64,000 nt of DNA from Clusia tigrina (lineage: Eukaryota > Arthropoda > Insecta > Diptera > Clusiidae): assembly GCA_920105625.2 (NCBI GenBank), contig OV050031.1, positions 44,452,925 to 44,516,924 on the forward strand, given 5' to 3'. Below are positions 27,199 to 38,310 of the stretch, in pieces. Position numbers and translations under genes: made by a program. The first letter of the stretch is position 1. Each line of letters begins with the position of its first letter. The notes below the pieces were generated by a model. That model had not been told where the DNA came from, did no database searches, and was given only the letters and a program-made list of their open reading frames with translations.

Positions 27199-29679
27199 AA
27201 ATGGTATTTTAATTTGAAATTCCAACGCCAATGAAAATTAAATTGCATTTCCTTTGAAAATTCCAATACCAATTAAAAGTAATTTTTATTAACGTTGAAA
27301 ATTGCAATGCCAATTAATATTAAATTGCATTACCATTGAAAATTCCAATGCCAATTAAAACTAAATTGTATTACCAATGAAAATTCCCAAGCTAATTACA
27401 ATTAATTGCATAACCAATGACAATTCCAATGCCTATTAAAATTAAATTGCAAAACCATGGAAAGTTCCAACGCCAATTAATATTAAATTGCACTACCTTC
27501 GAAAATTCCAATGCCAATTAAAATTAAATGCAATACAATTAAAAATTCCAATGCTAATTAAAGCCAAATTGCATCACCATTGAAAATTCCAATCCCTATT
27601 AAAATTAAATTGCATTACTATTGAAAGTTTTAATTTCTAATTTCAATTAAATGGCACTACCATTCAAAGATTTAATGCTAATTAAAATTAAATTGCATTA
27701 TCTCTAAAAATTTAATGCTAATTAAAATTAAATTGCATTACTATTGAAAATTCCATTGCCATTTAAAATTAAATGGCATTACAATTGAAAATTCTAAAGC
27801 TAATTAAAGTTAAATTGCATTTACATTGACAATTCCAATGCCAGTTAAAATAAAGTTGAATTATCATTGACAATTTCAATGTTAATTAAAATTGAATTGC
27901 ATTGCCATCGAAAATTTCAATGCTAATTACAATTAATTTGCATTACCATTGATATATCCAATATCTATTAAAATTAAATTGCATTACCATTGAAAATTCC
28001 AACGCCCATTAAAATTTAATTGCGTCACCATTGAAAATGCCAATGCTAATTAAAATAAATTGCATTACCATTGAAATTTAAATTGCTAATTACAATTAAA
28101 TTATATTACCATTAAAAAATTAAAATTGCATTACCAATGAAAATTCCAATGTTAATTAAAATACAATTGCATTACTATTGAAAATTCCAATGCTAATTAA
28201 AGTTAAATTGCATTACCATTGACAGTTCCTATGCCAATTATAATTAAATTAAATTGCATTACCAGAGATAATTCCATTGCCAACTAAAATAAAATTGCAT
28301 TGCCATTGAAAATTCCAATGCTAATTACAATTAAATTTTATAACCATTGACAATTCCAATGCTAATTAAAGTGAAAGTGCAATTTAATTTTAATTTCATT
28401 ACCATTGACAATTCCAATTCCAATTAAAATCAAATTGCATTACCATTGAAAGTTCCAATGCCAATTAAAGTTAAATTGCGTAACCAATGAAATTAAAATT
28501 AAATTGCATTTCCATTGAAAATTTCTAAGCAAATTAATATTCAGTTGCATTACTCAAATTCAATGTTAATTAAATAAAATTCCATTATCAGTGAAAATTC
28601 CAATGCAAATTAAAGTTAAATTGCATTACAATTGAATATTCCAATACCAATTCAAATTAAAATACATTATCATTGATAATTCCATTGGTAATTAAAATTA
28701 ATTTTAATTACCATTGACAATTCCAATGCTAATTAAAATTAAATTGCATTACCATTGAAAATTCCAATGCGAATTAAAGTTAAATTGCATTACCATTGAC
28801 AATTCCAATGACAATTAAAATAAAATTGCTTTACCATAAACAACTCCAATGCTAATTACAATTAAATTGCATTACCATTAAAAATTCCTATTCCAATTAA
28901 AATTAAGTTGCATTAATATTTACAATTTCAATGCCAATTGAAATTAAATTGCACAACCATTGATTCCAATGCTAATTACAATTAATCTTTATTACCATTG
29001 ACAATTCCAATGCTAATGAAAGTGAAAATGCAATTTAATTTTAATTTCATTACCATTGACAATTCCAATGCCAATTAAAATCAAATTGCATTACCATTGA
29101 AAGTTTCAATGCCAATTAAATTTAAATTTCGTAACCAATGAAATTAAAATTAAATTGCATTTTCATTGAAAATTTCTAAGCAAATTAAAATTCAGTTGCA
29201 TTACTCAAATTCAATTTTAATTAAATTAAATTCCATTATCAGTGAAAATTCCAATGCTAATTAAATTTAAATTGCATTACCATTGAAAATTGAAATACAA
29301 CTTACAATTCAATTGGAATATCATTGAAAATTCCAATGCCAACTAAAATTAAATTTCATTACTATGGAAAATTTTAATTTCTAATTACAATTAATATGAA
29401 TTACCACTAAAAATTTGTATGCTAACTAACATTAAATTGCATTAGCATTGAAAATTCCAATGCTAATTTAAATTAAAATGCATTACCATTGAATATTCAA
29501 TTGCCAATTAAAACTAAATTGCATTACAATTGAAAACTCCATTGCTAACTAAAGTCAAATTGCATTACCATTGACAATTCCAATGCCAATTAGAATAAAA
29601 TTGCATTACCATTGACAATTTCAATACAAATTAAAATTGAGATGCATTGCCATTAAAAATTCCAATGCCAGTTAAAATT
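27199..29679 (+). repeat. HOR unit, 2481 bp
   Basis: Opens with the ACCAATGAAAATTCCC variant shared with 17028, 35537 and 57883, then becomes the partner of 21788-24227 at an offset near 5411. A local oddity at about 28700 reads AATTTTAATTACC, where other copies have AATTTGCATTACC. Confidence 0.8.
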
Positions 29680-31923
29680 AAATGGTATTTTAATATGAAA
29701 TTCCAACGCCAATGAAAATTAAATTGCATTTCCTTTGAAAACTCCAATACCAATTAAAAGTAATTAATTTTTATTACCGTTGAAAATTGCAATGCCAATT
29801 AAAATTAAATTGCATTAACATTGAAAATTCCAATGCCAATTTAAACTAAATTGTATTACCATTGAAAATTCCCATGCTAATTACAATTAATGGCACAACC
29901 ATTGACAATTCCAATGCCTATTAAAATTAAATTGCAATACCTTCGAAAATTCCAATGCCAATTAAAATTAAATGCAATACAATTAAAAATTCCAATGCTA
30001 ATTAAAGCCAAATTGCATCACCATTGAAAATTCCAATCCCTATTAAAATTAAATTGCATTACTATTGAAAATTTTAATTTCTAATTTCAATTAAATGGCA
30101 CCACCATTCAAAGATTTAATGCTAATTAAAATTAAATTGCATTATCTCTAAAAATTTAATGCTAATTAAAATTAAATTGCATTACTATTGAAAATTCCAT
30201 TGCCATTTAAAATTAAATGGCATTACAATTGAAAATTCTAAAGCTAATTAAAGTAAAATTGCATTTACATTGACAATTCCAATGCCAGTTAAAATAAAGT
30301 TGAATTATCATTGCCAATTTCAATGTTAATTTAAATTGAATTGCATTGCCATTGAAAATTTCAATGCTAATTACAATTAATTTGCATTACCATTGATATA
30401 TCCAATATCTATTAAAATTAAATTGCATTACCATTGAAAATTCCAACGCCCATTAAAATTAAATTGCGTCACAATTGAAAATGCCAATGCTAATTAAAAT
30501 AAATTGCATTACCATTGAAATTTCCAATGCTAATTACAATTAAATTATATTACCATTAAAAAATTAAAATTACATTACCATTGAAAATTCCAATGTTAAT
30601 TAAAATACAATTGCATTACTATTGAAAATTCCAATGCTAATTAAAGTTAAATTGCATTACCATTGACAGCTCCTATGCCAATTATAATTAAATTAAATTG
30701 CATTACCAGAGATAATTCCATTGCCAATTAAAATAAAATTGCATTGCCATTGAAAATTCCAATGCTAATTACAATTAAATTTTATAACCATTGACAATTC
30801 CAATGCTAATTAAAGTGAAAGTGCAATTTAATTTTAATTTCATTACCATTGACAATTCCAATGCCAATTAAAATCAAATTGCATTACCATTGAAAGTTTC
30901 AATGCCAATTAAAGTTAAATTGCGTAACCAATGAAATTAAAATTAAATTGCATTTCCATTGAAAATTTCTAAGCAAGTTAAAATTCAGTTGCATTACTCA
31001 AATTCAATTTTAATTAAATTAAATTCCATTATCAGTGAAAATTCCAATGCTAATTAAAGTTAAATTGCATTACCATAGAATATTCCAATGCTACTTAAAT
31101 TAAATTGCATTACTATTAAAAATTTTAAATTCTAATTTCAATTAAATTGCACTACCGTTAAACATTTTACTGCTAAACAAAATGAAATTGCATTACCATT
31201 GAAAATAAAAATGCAAATTAAAATTAAAGTGCCTTACCATTGAAAATTCCAATGCTTATCACAATTAAGTTGCATTTCCATTGACAATTCCAATGAGAAT
31301 TCAAATTAAATTGTATTACCATTGAAAAATTCAAACGAAATGAAAATTTAATTGCATTACCATTGAAAATACCAATGCTAATTAGAACGCAATTGCTTTA
31401 CCATTGAAAATTGTAATGCTCATTACAATTAAATTGCAGTACCATTGAAAATTTCCATACAAATGAAAATAAAATTGCATTACCATTGACAATTCCAATG
31501 CTAATTAAATTTAAATTGTATTACCATTGAAAATTGAAATACAACTTACAATTCAATTGGGATACCATTGAAAATTCCAATGCCAACTAAAATTAAATTT
31601 CATTACTATTGAAAATTTTAATTTCTAATTACAATTAATATGAATTACCATTAAAAATTTGTATGCTAATTAACATTAAATTGCATTAGCATTGAAAATT
31701 CCAATGCTAATTTAAATTAAAATGCATTACCATTGAATATTCAATTGCCAATTAAAATTAAATTGCATTACAATTGAAAACTCCATTGCTAATTAAAGTT
31801 AAATTGCATTACCATTGACAATTCCAATGCCAATTAGAATAAAATTGCATTACCATTGACAATTTCAATACAAATTAAAATTGAGATGCATTGCCATTAA
31901 AAATTCCAATGCCAGTTAAAATT
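29680..31923 (+). repeat. HOR unit, 2244-bp form, third copy
   Basis: Same length and diagnostics as 9681-11924 (AAAAGTAATTAATTT at 29756, ACCATAGAATATTCC near 31075). The offset is 19,999 bp to the second copy and 29,713 bp to the first. It carries private substitutions such as GCACAACC at about 29894 and GCACCACC at about 30099. Confidence 0.88.
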
Positions 31924-34900
31924 AAATGGTATTTTAATTTGAAAATCCAACGCCAATGAAAATTAAATTGCATTTCCTTTGAAAATTCCAATACCAATTA
32001 AAAGTAATTTTTATTACCGTTGAAAATTGCAATGCCAATTAAAATTAAATTGCATTAACATTGAAAATTCCAATGCCAATTTCAACTAAATTGTATTACC
32101 ATTGAAAATTCCCATGCTAATTACAATTAATGGCATAACCATTGACAATTCCAATGCCTATTAAAATTAAATTGCAAAATCATGGAAAGTTCCAATGCCA
32201 ATTAATATTAAATTGCAATACCTTCGAAAATTCCAATGCCAATTAAAATTAAATGCAATACAATTAAAAATTCCAATGCTAATTAAAGCCAAATTGCATC
32301 AGCATTGAAAATTCCAATCCCTATTAAAATTAAATTGCATTACTATTGAAAATTTTAATTTCTAATTACAATTAAATGGCACTACCATTCAAAGATTTAA
32401 TGCTAATTAAAATTAAATTGCATTATCTCTAAAAATTTAATGCTAATTCAAATTAAATTGCATTACTATTGAAAATTCCATTGCCATTTAAAATTAAATG
32501 GCATTACAATTGAAAATTCTAAAGCTAATTAAAATTAAATTGCATTTACATTGACAATTCCAATGCCAGTTAAAATAAAGTTGAATTATCATTGACAATT
32601 TCAATGTTAATTAAAATTGATTTGCATTGCCATTGAAAATTTCAATGCTAATTACAATTAATTTGCATTACCATTGATATATCCAATATCTATTAAAATT
32701 AAATTGCATTACTATTGAAAATTCCAACGCCCATTAAAATTAAATTGCGTCACCATTGAAAATGCCAATGCTAATTAAAATAAATTGCATTACCATTGAA
32801 ATTTCCAATGCTAATTACAATTAAATTATATTACCATTCAAAATTAAAATTGCATTACCATTGAAAATTCCAATGTTAATAAAAATACAATTGCATTACT
32901 ATTGAAAATTCCAATGCAAATAAAAGTTAAATTGCATTACCATTGACAGTTCCTATACCAATTATAATTAAATTAAATTGCATTACCAGAGATAATTCCA
33001 TTGCCAATTAAAATAAAATTGCATTGCCATTGAAAATTCCAATGCTAATTACAATTAAATTTTATAACCATTGACAATTCCAATGCTAATTAAAGTGAAA
33101 GTGCAATTTAATTTTAATTTCATTACCATTGACAATTCCAATGCCAATTAAAATCAAATTGCATTACCATTGAAAGTTCCAATGCCAATTAAAGTTAATT
33201 GCGTAACCAATGAAATTAAAATTAAATTGCATTTCCATTGAAAATTTCTAAGCAAATTAGTATTCAGTTGCATTACTGAAATTCAATGTTAATTAAATAA
33301 AATTCCATTATCAGTGAAAATTCCAATGCAAATTACAGTTAAATTGCATTACAATTGACAATTCCAATACCAATTAAAATTAAAATACATTATCATTGAT
33401 AATTCCATTGGTAATTAAAATTAATTTGCATTACCATTGACAATTCCAATGCTAATTAAAATTAAATTGCATTACCATTGAAAATTCCAATGCGAATTAA
33501 AGTTAAATTGCATTACCATTGACAATTCCAATGACAATTAAAATAAAATTGCTTTACCATAAACAACTCCAATGCTAATTACAATTAAATTGCATTACCA
33601 TTAAAAATTCCAATTCCAATTAAAATTAAGTTGCATTAACATTTACAATTTCAATGCCAATTGAAATTAAATTGCACAACCATTGATTCCAATTCTAATT
33701 ACAATTAATCTTTATTACCATTGACAATTCCAATGCTAATGAAAGTGAAAGTGCAATTTAATTTTAATTTCATTACCATTGACAATTCCAATGCCAATTA
33801 AAATCAAATTGCATTACCATTGAAAGTTCCAATGCCAATTAAAGTTAAATTGCGTAACCAATGAAATTAAAATTAAATTGCATTTCCATTGAAAATTTTT
33901 AAGCAAATTAATATTCAGTTGCATTACTCAAATTCAATGTTAATTAAATAAAATTCCATTATCAGTGAAAATTCCAATGCAAATTACAGTTAAACTGCAT
34001 TACAATTGACAATTCCAATACCAATTAAAATTAAAATACATAATCATTGATAATTCCATTGGTAATTAAAATTAATTTGCATTACCATTGACAATTCCAA
34101 TGCTAATTAAAATTAAATTGCATTACCATTGAAAATTCCAATGCGAATTAAAGTTAAATTGCATTACCATTGACAATTCCAATGACAATTAAAATAAAAT
34201 TGCTTTACCATAAAAAACTCCAATGCTAATTACAATTAAATTGCATTACCATTAAAAATTCCAATTCCAATTAAAATTAAGTTGCATTAACATTTACAAT
34301 TTCAATGCCAATTGAAATTAAATTGCACAACCATTGATTCCAATGCTAATTACACTTAATCTTTATTAACATTGACAATTCCAATGCTAATGAAAGTGAA
34401 AATGCAATTTAATTTGAATTTCATTACCATTGACAATTCCAATGCCAATTAAAATCAAATTGCATTACCATTGAAAGTTCCAATGCCAATTAAAGTTAAT
34501 TGCGTAACCAATGAAATTAAAATTAAATTGCATTTCCATTGAAAATTTCTAAGCAAATTAAAATTCAGTTGCATTACTCAAATTCAATTTTAATTAAATT
34601 AAATTCCATTATCAGTGAAAATTCCAATGCTAATTAAAGTTAAATTGCATTACCATTGAATATTCCAATGCTACTTAAATTAAATTGCATTACTATTAAA
34701 AATTTTAAATTCTAATTTCAATTAAATTTTGTAAACATTTTACTGCTAAACAAAATGAAATTGCATTACCATTGAAAATAAAAATGCTAATTAAAATTAA
34801 AGTGCCTTACCATTGAAAATTCCAATGCTTATCACAATTAAGTTGTATTTCCATTGACAATTCCAATGAGAATTCAAATTAAATTGTATTACCATTGAAA

Positions 34901-35536
34901 AATCCAAAGGAAATGAAAATTTAATTGCATTACCATTGAAAATTCCAATGCTAATTAAAACGCAATTGCTTTACCATTGAAAATTGTAATGCTCATTACA
35001 ATTAAATTGCTGTACCACTGAAAATTTCAATACAAATGAAAATAGAATTGCATTACCATTGACAATTCCAATGCTAATTAAATTTACATTGCATTACCAT
35101 TGAAAATTGAAATACATCTTACAATTCAATTGGAATACCATTGAAAATTCCAATGCCAACTAAAATTAAATTTCATTACTATTGAATATTTTAATTTCTA
35201 ATTACAAGTAATATGAATTACCATTAAAAATTTGTATGCTAATTAACATTAAATTGCATTAGCATTGAAAATTCCAATGCTAATTTAAATTAAAATGCAT
35301 TACCATTGAATATTCAATTGCCAATTAAAATTAAATTGCATTTCAATTGAAAACTCCATTGCTAATTAAAGTTAAATTGCATTACCATTGACAATTCCAA
35401 TGCCAATTAAAATTAATTGCATTATAATTGACAATTCCAATGCCAATTAGAATAAAATTGCATTACCATTGACATTTTCAATACTAATTAAAATTGAGAT
35501 GCATTGCCATTAAAAAATCCAATGCCAGTTAAAATT
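31924..35536 (+). repeat. HOR unit, 3613 bp
   Basis: Tracks 2211 onward (offset 29,713) through two 651-bp sub-units (TAATCTT at 33706 and 34357). It then joins a monomer series lacking the CACTACCG stretch: AATTAAATTTTGTAAAC at about 34721, against AATTAAATTGCACTACC in other units. Its last kilobase resembles 26.2-27.2 kb. Confidence 0.8.
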
Positions 35537-36719
35537 AAATGGTATTTTAATTTGAAATTCCAACGCCAATGAAAATTAAATTGCATTTCCTTTGAAAATT
35601 CCAATACCAATTAAAAGTAATTTTTATTACCGTTGAAAATTGCAATGCCAATTATTATTAAATTGCATTACCATTGAAAATTCCAATGCCAATTAAAACT
35701 AAATTGTATTACCAATGAAAATTCCCATGCTAATTACAATTAATTGCATAACCAATGACAATTCCAATGCCTATTAAAATTAAATTGCAAAACCATGGAA
35801 AGTTCCAACGCCAATTAATATTAAATTGCACTACCTTCGAAAATTCCAATGCCAATTAAAATTAAATGCAATACAATTAAAAATTCCAATGCTAATTAAA
35901 GCCAAATTGCATCACCATTGAAAATTCCAATGCCTATTAAAATTAAATTGCATTACTATTGAAAATTTTAATTTCTAATTACAATTAAATGGCACTACCA
36001 TTCAAAGATTTAATGCTAATTAAAATTAAATTGCATTATCTTTAAAAATTTAATGCTAATTAAAATTAAATTGCATTACTATTGAAAATTCCATTGCCAT
36101 TTAAAAATAATGGCATTACCATTGAAAATTCTAAAGCTAATTAAAGTTAAATTGCATTTACATTGACAATTCCAATGCCAGTTAAAATAAAGTTGAATTA
36201 TCATTGACAATTTCAATGTTAATTAAAATTGAATTGCATTGCCATTGAAAATTTCAATGCTAATTGCAATTAATTTGCATTACCATTGATATATCCAATG
36301 TCTATTAAAATTAAATTGCATTACCATTGAAAATTCCAACGCCCATTAAAATTAAATTGCGTCAACATTGAAAATGCCAATGCTAATTACTATTAAATTA
36401 TATTACCATTAAAAAATTTAAAGCAAATTAATATTAAATTGCATTACCATTGGAAATTCCTATGTTAATTAAAATTCAATTGCATTACTATTGAAAATTC
36501 CAATGCTAATTAAAGTTAAATTGCCTTACCATTGACAGTTCCTATGCCAATTATAATTAAATTAAATTGCATTACCAGAGATAATTCCATTGCCAATTAA
36601 AATAAAATTGCATTGCCATTGAAAATTCCAATGCTAATTACAATTAAATTTTATTACCATTGACAGTTCCAATGCTAATTAAAATGAAAATGCAATTTAA
36701 TTTTAATTTCATTACCATT

Positions 36720-37403
36720 GAAAATTTCAATGCAAATTAAAATTCAATTGCATTACCATTAACAATTCCAATGTCAATTAAAATTAAATTGCACTACCAT
36801 TGACAACTTTAATGCCAATTAAAATAAAATTGCATTTTCATTGAAAATATCAATGCTAACTAAAATAAATTGCGTTACCATTGAAAATTTCAATGCTACT
36901 TATATTAATTCGCATTACTATTGACAATTCCCATGCTAATTAAAATTAAATTGCGTTACCATTGAAACTGTTAATGCTAATTTCAATTAAATTTCATTAC
37001 AACTGAAAATTTTCATGCTAATTAAAATAAAATAGCTCTACCATAGAAAATTAAGTTAAATTGCATTACCACTGACAATTCCAATACAAATTAAAATTAA
37101 AATACAATATCATTGAAAATTCCATTGGTAATTACAATTCATTTGCATTACCATTGACAATGCCAATGCCAATTAAAATTAAATTGCATTACCATTGAAA
37201 ATTCCAATGCGAATTAAAGTTAAATAGCATTACCATGGACAATTCCAATACCAATTAAAATTAAAATACATTATCATTGAAAATTCCATTGGTAATTACA
37301 ATTAATTTGCATTACCATTGACAATTCCCATGCTAATTAAAATAAAATTGAGTTACCATTGACAATTCCAATGCTAATTAAAATTATATTGCATTACCAT
37401 TGA
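36720..37403 (+). repeat. Divergent satellite subfamily, left of copy A
   Basis: Monomers with unusual variants: AAATATCAATGCTAAC, TTATATTAATTCGC, TTCATGCTAATTAAAAT and GCTCTACCATAGAAAATT. These occur in the window only here and near 39380-39700, 49290-49600 and 59080-59430. The GCTCTACCATAG monomer is shortened and joins directly to AAGTTAAATTGC. Confidence 0.75.
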
Positions 37404-37552
37404 ACATTTTTGTGCAGCACTGTGGAATTCAGAAACTGAAAGAGTTTTCTTCGCAATTTTTCTACAGTTCCTGAAGGATCTAAACCGAATTCGGTACAGT
37501 AGGTTACCAGTTTGTCCTTTCGAAGGTTGTATACCCAACTCGTCTTCACCAT
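37394..37552 (-). pseudogene. Gag-like 5' fragment with SAP-like motif, copy A
   Basis: The frame starting at the ATG at 37552 encodes 52 residues and stops in satellite at 37394-37396. It opens MVKTSW and contains LRKDKL, EFGL and GTVEKLRRKL. This is the helix-turn-helix spacing of a SAP-like domain (basic helix, EFGL-x-x-x-G turn, second basic helix), as seen at the N-terminus of some retroelement Gag proteins and in DNA-binding proteins. I prefer this start because the frame upstream runs through the leader and primer site. The last four or so residues (NVQW) come from satellite, so the gene is truncated and surely non-functional. Family assignment rests on the motif and on its position just downstream of an LTR. 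Confidence 0.7.
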
Positions 37553-37626
37553 CCTGTTTAGACGATGTTCCCCATGCGATGAAAGCCGAGGGATTTTCCT
37601 TGTACCTTTTCGTTTTGTTGTCTCAG
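37553..37626 (-). other. Retroelement leader between primer site and gag start, copy A
   Basis: A 74-nt minus-strand stretch between the primer binding site and the gag ATG at 37552. It is open in the gag frame by chance or because a longer frame once existed, and has no recognised motif. The equivalent in copy B is 59858-59931, with one substitution (TTCCTT against TTCTTT on the plus strand). Confidence 0.6.
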
Positions 37627-37644
37627 GTCCCTGCTCGGGCGCCA
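37627..37644 (-). other. Primer binding site, tRNA-Lys type, copy A
   Basis: The minus strand reads TGGCGCCCGAGCAGGGAC. It matches the well-known 18-nt site complementary to the 3' end of tRNA-Lys3 at 17 of 18 positions, with G for A at position 11. It starts one base after the LTR's terminal CA, the spacing expected for an LTR retroelement. An open frame beginning with GTG at 37645 overlaps it, so the first residues of that frame are primer-site sequence, not protein. Confidence 0.85.
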
Positions 37645-37793
37645 CTGTAATAAACTTTTCCGAGCCGGGGTAAAGCTCAGGTATGTACAGGGTTCGTCTA
37701 CGGAAATAAGTCCTTGCCGTGGAGTGAGCGTGTCCCTGTGAGACGATTTAAGCCTCAGTTTCCTGTGGAGTTGGTTGATTCTATTTCGTTGTC

Positions 37794-37799
37794 TTTATT
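37794..37799 (-). promoter_or_regulatory. Polyadenylation signal in LTR, copy A
   Basis: AATAAA on the minus strand (context TCTTAATAAAGAC), about 150 bp before the LTR 3' end, placed as expected for the R region. The same signal is intact in copy B at 60099-60104. Confidence 0.55.
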
Positions 37800-37908
37800 A
37801 AGATTTCAACGGCTATTGGTCTTTGCAATTGTTCTTTGTTTGATGTTTCGAGTTGTTATTACTACTTTGAACGCGTGTTACTCCAAACTCGGAAAGATTC
37901 TCAATCAG

Positions 37909-37915
37909 TATATAA
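37909..37915 (-). promoter_or_regulatory. TATA-like box in LTR, copy A
   Basis: The minus strand reads TTATATACTG after a run of G, about 156 bp from the LTR 5' end and 110 bp before the AATAAA signal. This order fits a U3 promoter upstream of R. Copy B has TTAAATA at the equivalent place (60211-60205), a weaker match. Confidence 0.5.
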
Positions 37916-38039
37916 CCCCCTGAATGTTTAACGTGATTGACAATCGGTTTTATACAAAAAGAAGAATAAAAACGAATCAAAATCTGACTCGCTTACTTTG
38001 ATTTATATTATATTTTGAACAATCAAGACTTTGTGTGAG

Positions 38040-38065
38040 TGAAATTTGTCAGTGGACAAATTTCA
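38040..38065. repeat. 11-bp perfect hairpin near the outer LTR end, copy A
   Basis: TGAAATTTGTC and GACAAATTTCA form a perfect 11-bp inverted repeat around the loop AGTG. It lies six bases inside the LTR's outer end. It is too AT-rich and on the wrong side of the element to look like a transcription terminator; its role is unknown. Confidence 0.75.
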
Positions 38066-38071
38066 TCTTCA

Positions 38072-38310
38072 CCATTTTCAATGGCAATGCAATATAATTG
38101 TAATTAGCATTCAAATTTTCAATGGTAATGCAATTTAATTGTAATTAGCATTGGAATTGTCAATGGTAATGTAATGCAATTTTAATTGGCATTGGAAATT
38201 TCAATGGTATTGCAATTGAATTTTAATTTGCATTGAAATTTTCAATGGTAATTGTTTTAATTTAATTAGCATAGATATTATCATGGCAATGCAAATTAAT
38301 TTTAGTTAAT
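38072..38310 (-). repeat. Inverted satellite segment beside copy A
   Basis: About six monomers read in reverse: the plus strand shows TTTTCAATGGTAATGC and TTAATTGTAATTAGC in place of the usual orientation. Orientation returns to normal at about 38311 (ATCATTGAAAATTTC). It abuts the outer end of the LTR, while the satellite on the gag side of the element is in the normal orientation. Confidence 0.88.

Larger units (their letters stand above)
1..37403 (+). repeat. 41-bp AT-rich satellite array, left block
   Basis: Uninterrupted tandem satellite. The consensus monomer has about 18 A, 14 T, 6 C and 3 G. It reads AATTAAAATTAAATTG, then CATTACC, then CATTG-N7-CAATG with the spacer usually AAAATTC. 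Frequent variants swap GAAAATT for GACAATT and GCTAATT for GCCAATT. Some monomers are shortened, for example near 3969-3995 (CCATTGATTCC) and near 1213-1240 (AACCAATGAAATT). No gene, RNA or non-satellite sequence was seen in this block. It ends where the gag fragment of retroelement copy A begins; the exact junction is uncertain by a few bases because ACCATTGAA is satellite and the following CATTTTT is not clearly either. Confidence 0.97.
37404..38071 (-). mobile_element. Truncated LTR retrotransposon, copy A
   Basis: A 668-bp non-satellite island of higher GC. On the minus strand it reads LTR (38071 to 37646), one spacer base, primer binding site (37644-37627), leader, then the start of a gag-like frame from 37552. 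It breaks off into satellite near 37403. The rest of gag, all of pol and the second LTR are absent. It is 98% or more identical to 59709-60367, with about ten substitutions and one 9-bp indel counted by eye. LTR with TG/CA ends, tRNA-Lys-type primer site and gag start identify an LTR element. Ty3/Gypsy is plausible, but without pol the superfamily is open. Confidence 0.85.
37646..38071 (-). mobile_element. LTR of copy A (426 bp)
   Basis: On the minus strand it begins TGAAGATG and ends TTATTACA, giving canonical TG...CA ends. It is followed after one G by the primer binding site, which fixes its 3' end. Inside, in order, are an 11-bp hairpin near the 5' end, a TATATAA-type box (37915-37909) and an AATAAA signal (37799-37794). 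The 5' end is set by the TG adjacent to satellite and could be off by a few bases. No second LTR is present for comparison. Confidence 0.8.

Noticed and set aside
1..37403. CRISPR-like array
   Set aside because: There are no unique spacers between constant repeats. The whole 41-bp unit repeats with variants, no cas genes are present, and the retroelements are eukaryotic.
37394..37645. The full 83-codon frame as a protein
   Set aside because: It begins at GTG inside the LTR/primer-site boundary and its first residues are primer-site sequence. The frame from 37552 is kept instead, as a gag fragment.
37714..37923. A 69-codon plus-strand open frame (66 codons at 60019-60219) with a hydrophobic stretch
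   Set aside because: It lies antisense within the retroelement LTR. The frame survives in copy B only because the deletion is 9 bp. No homology is recognised and the LTR reading is better supported.
38041..38064. Intrinsic transcription terminator at the hairpin
   Set aside because: The stem is AT-rich, has no T-run directly after it, and bacterial-type termination does not apply in a eukaryotic retroelement.
37404..38071. Two independent retroelement insertions (copies A and B)
   Set aside because: Both copies share the same truncation, the same inverted satellite and homologous flanks for kilobases, so duplication of one locus is far more likely.
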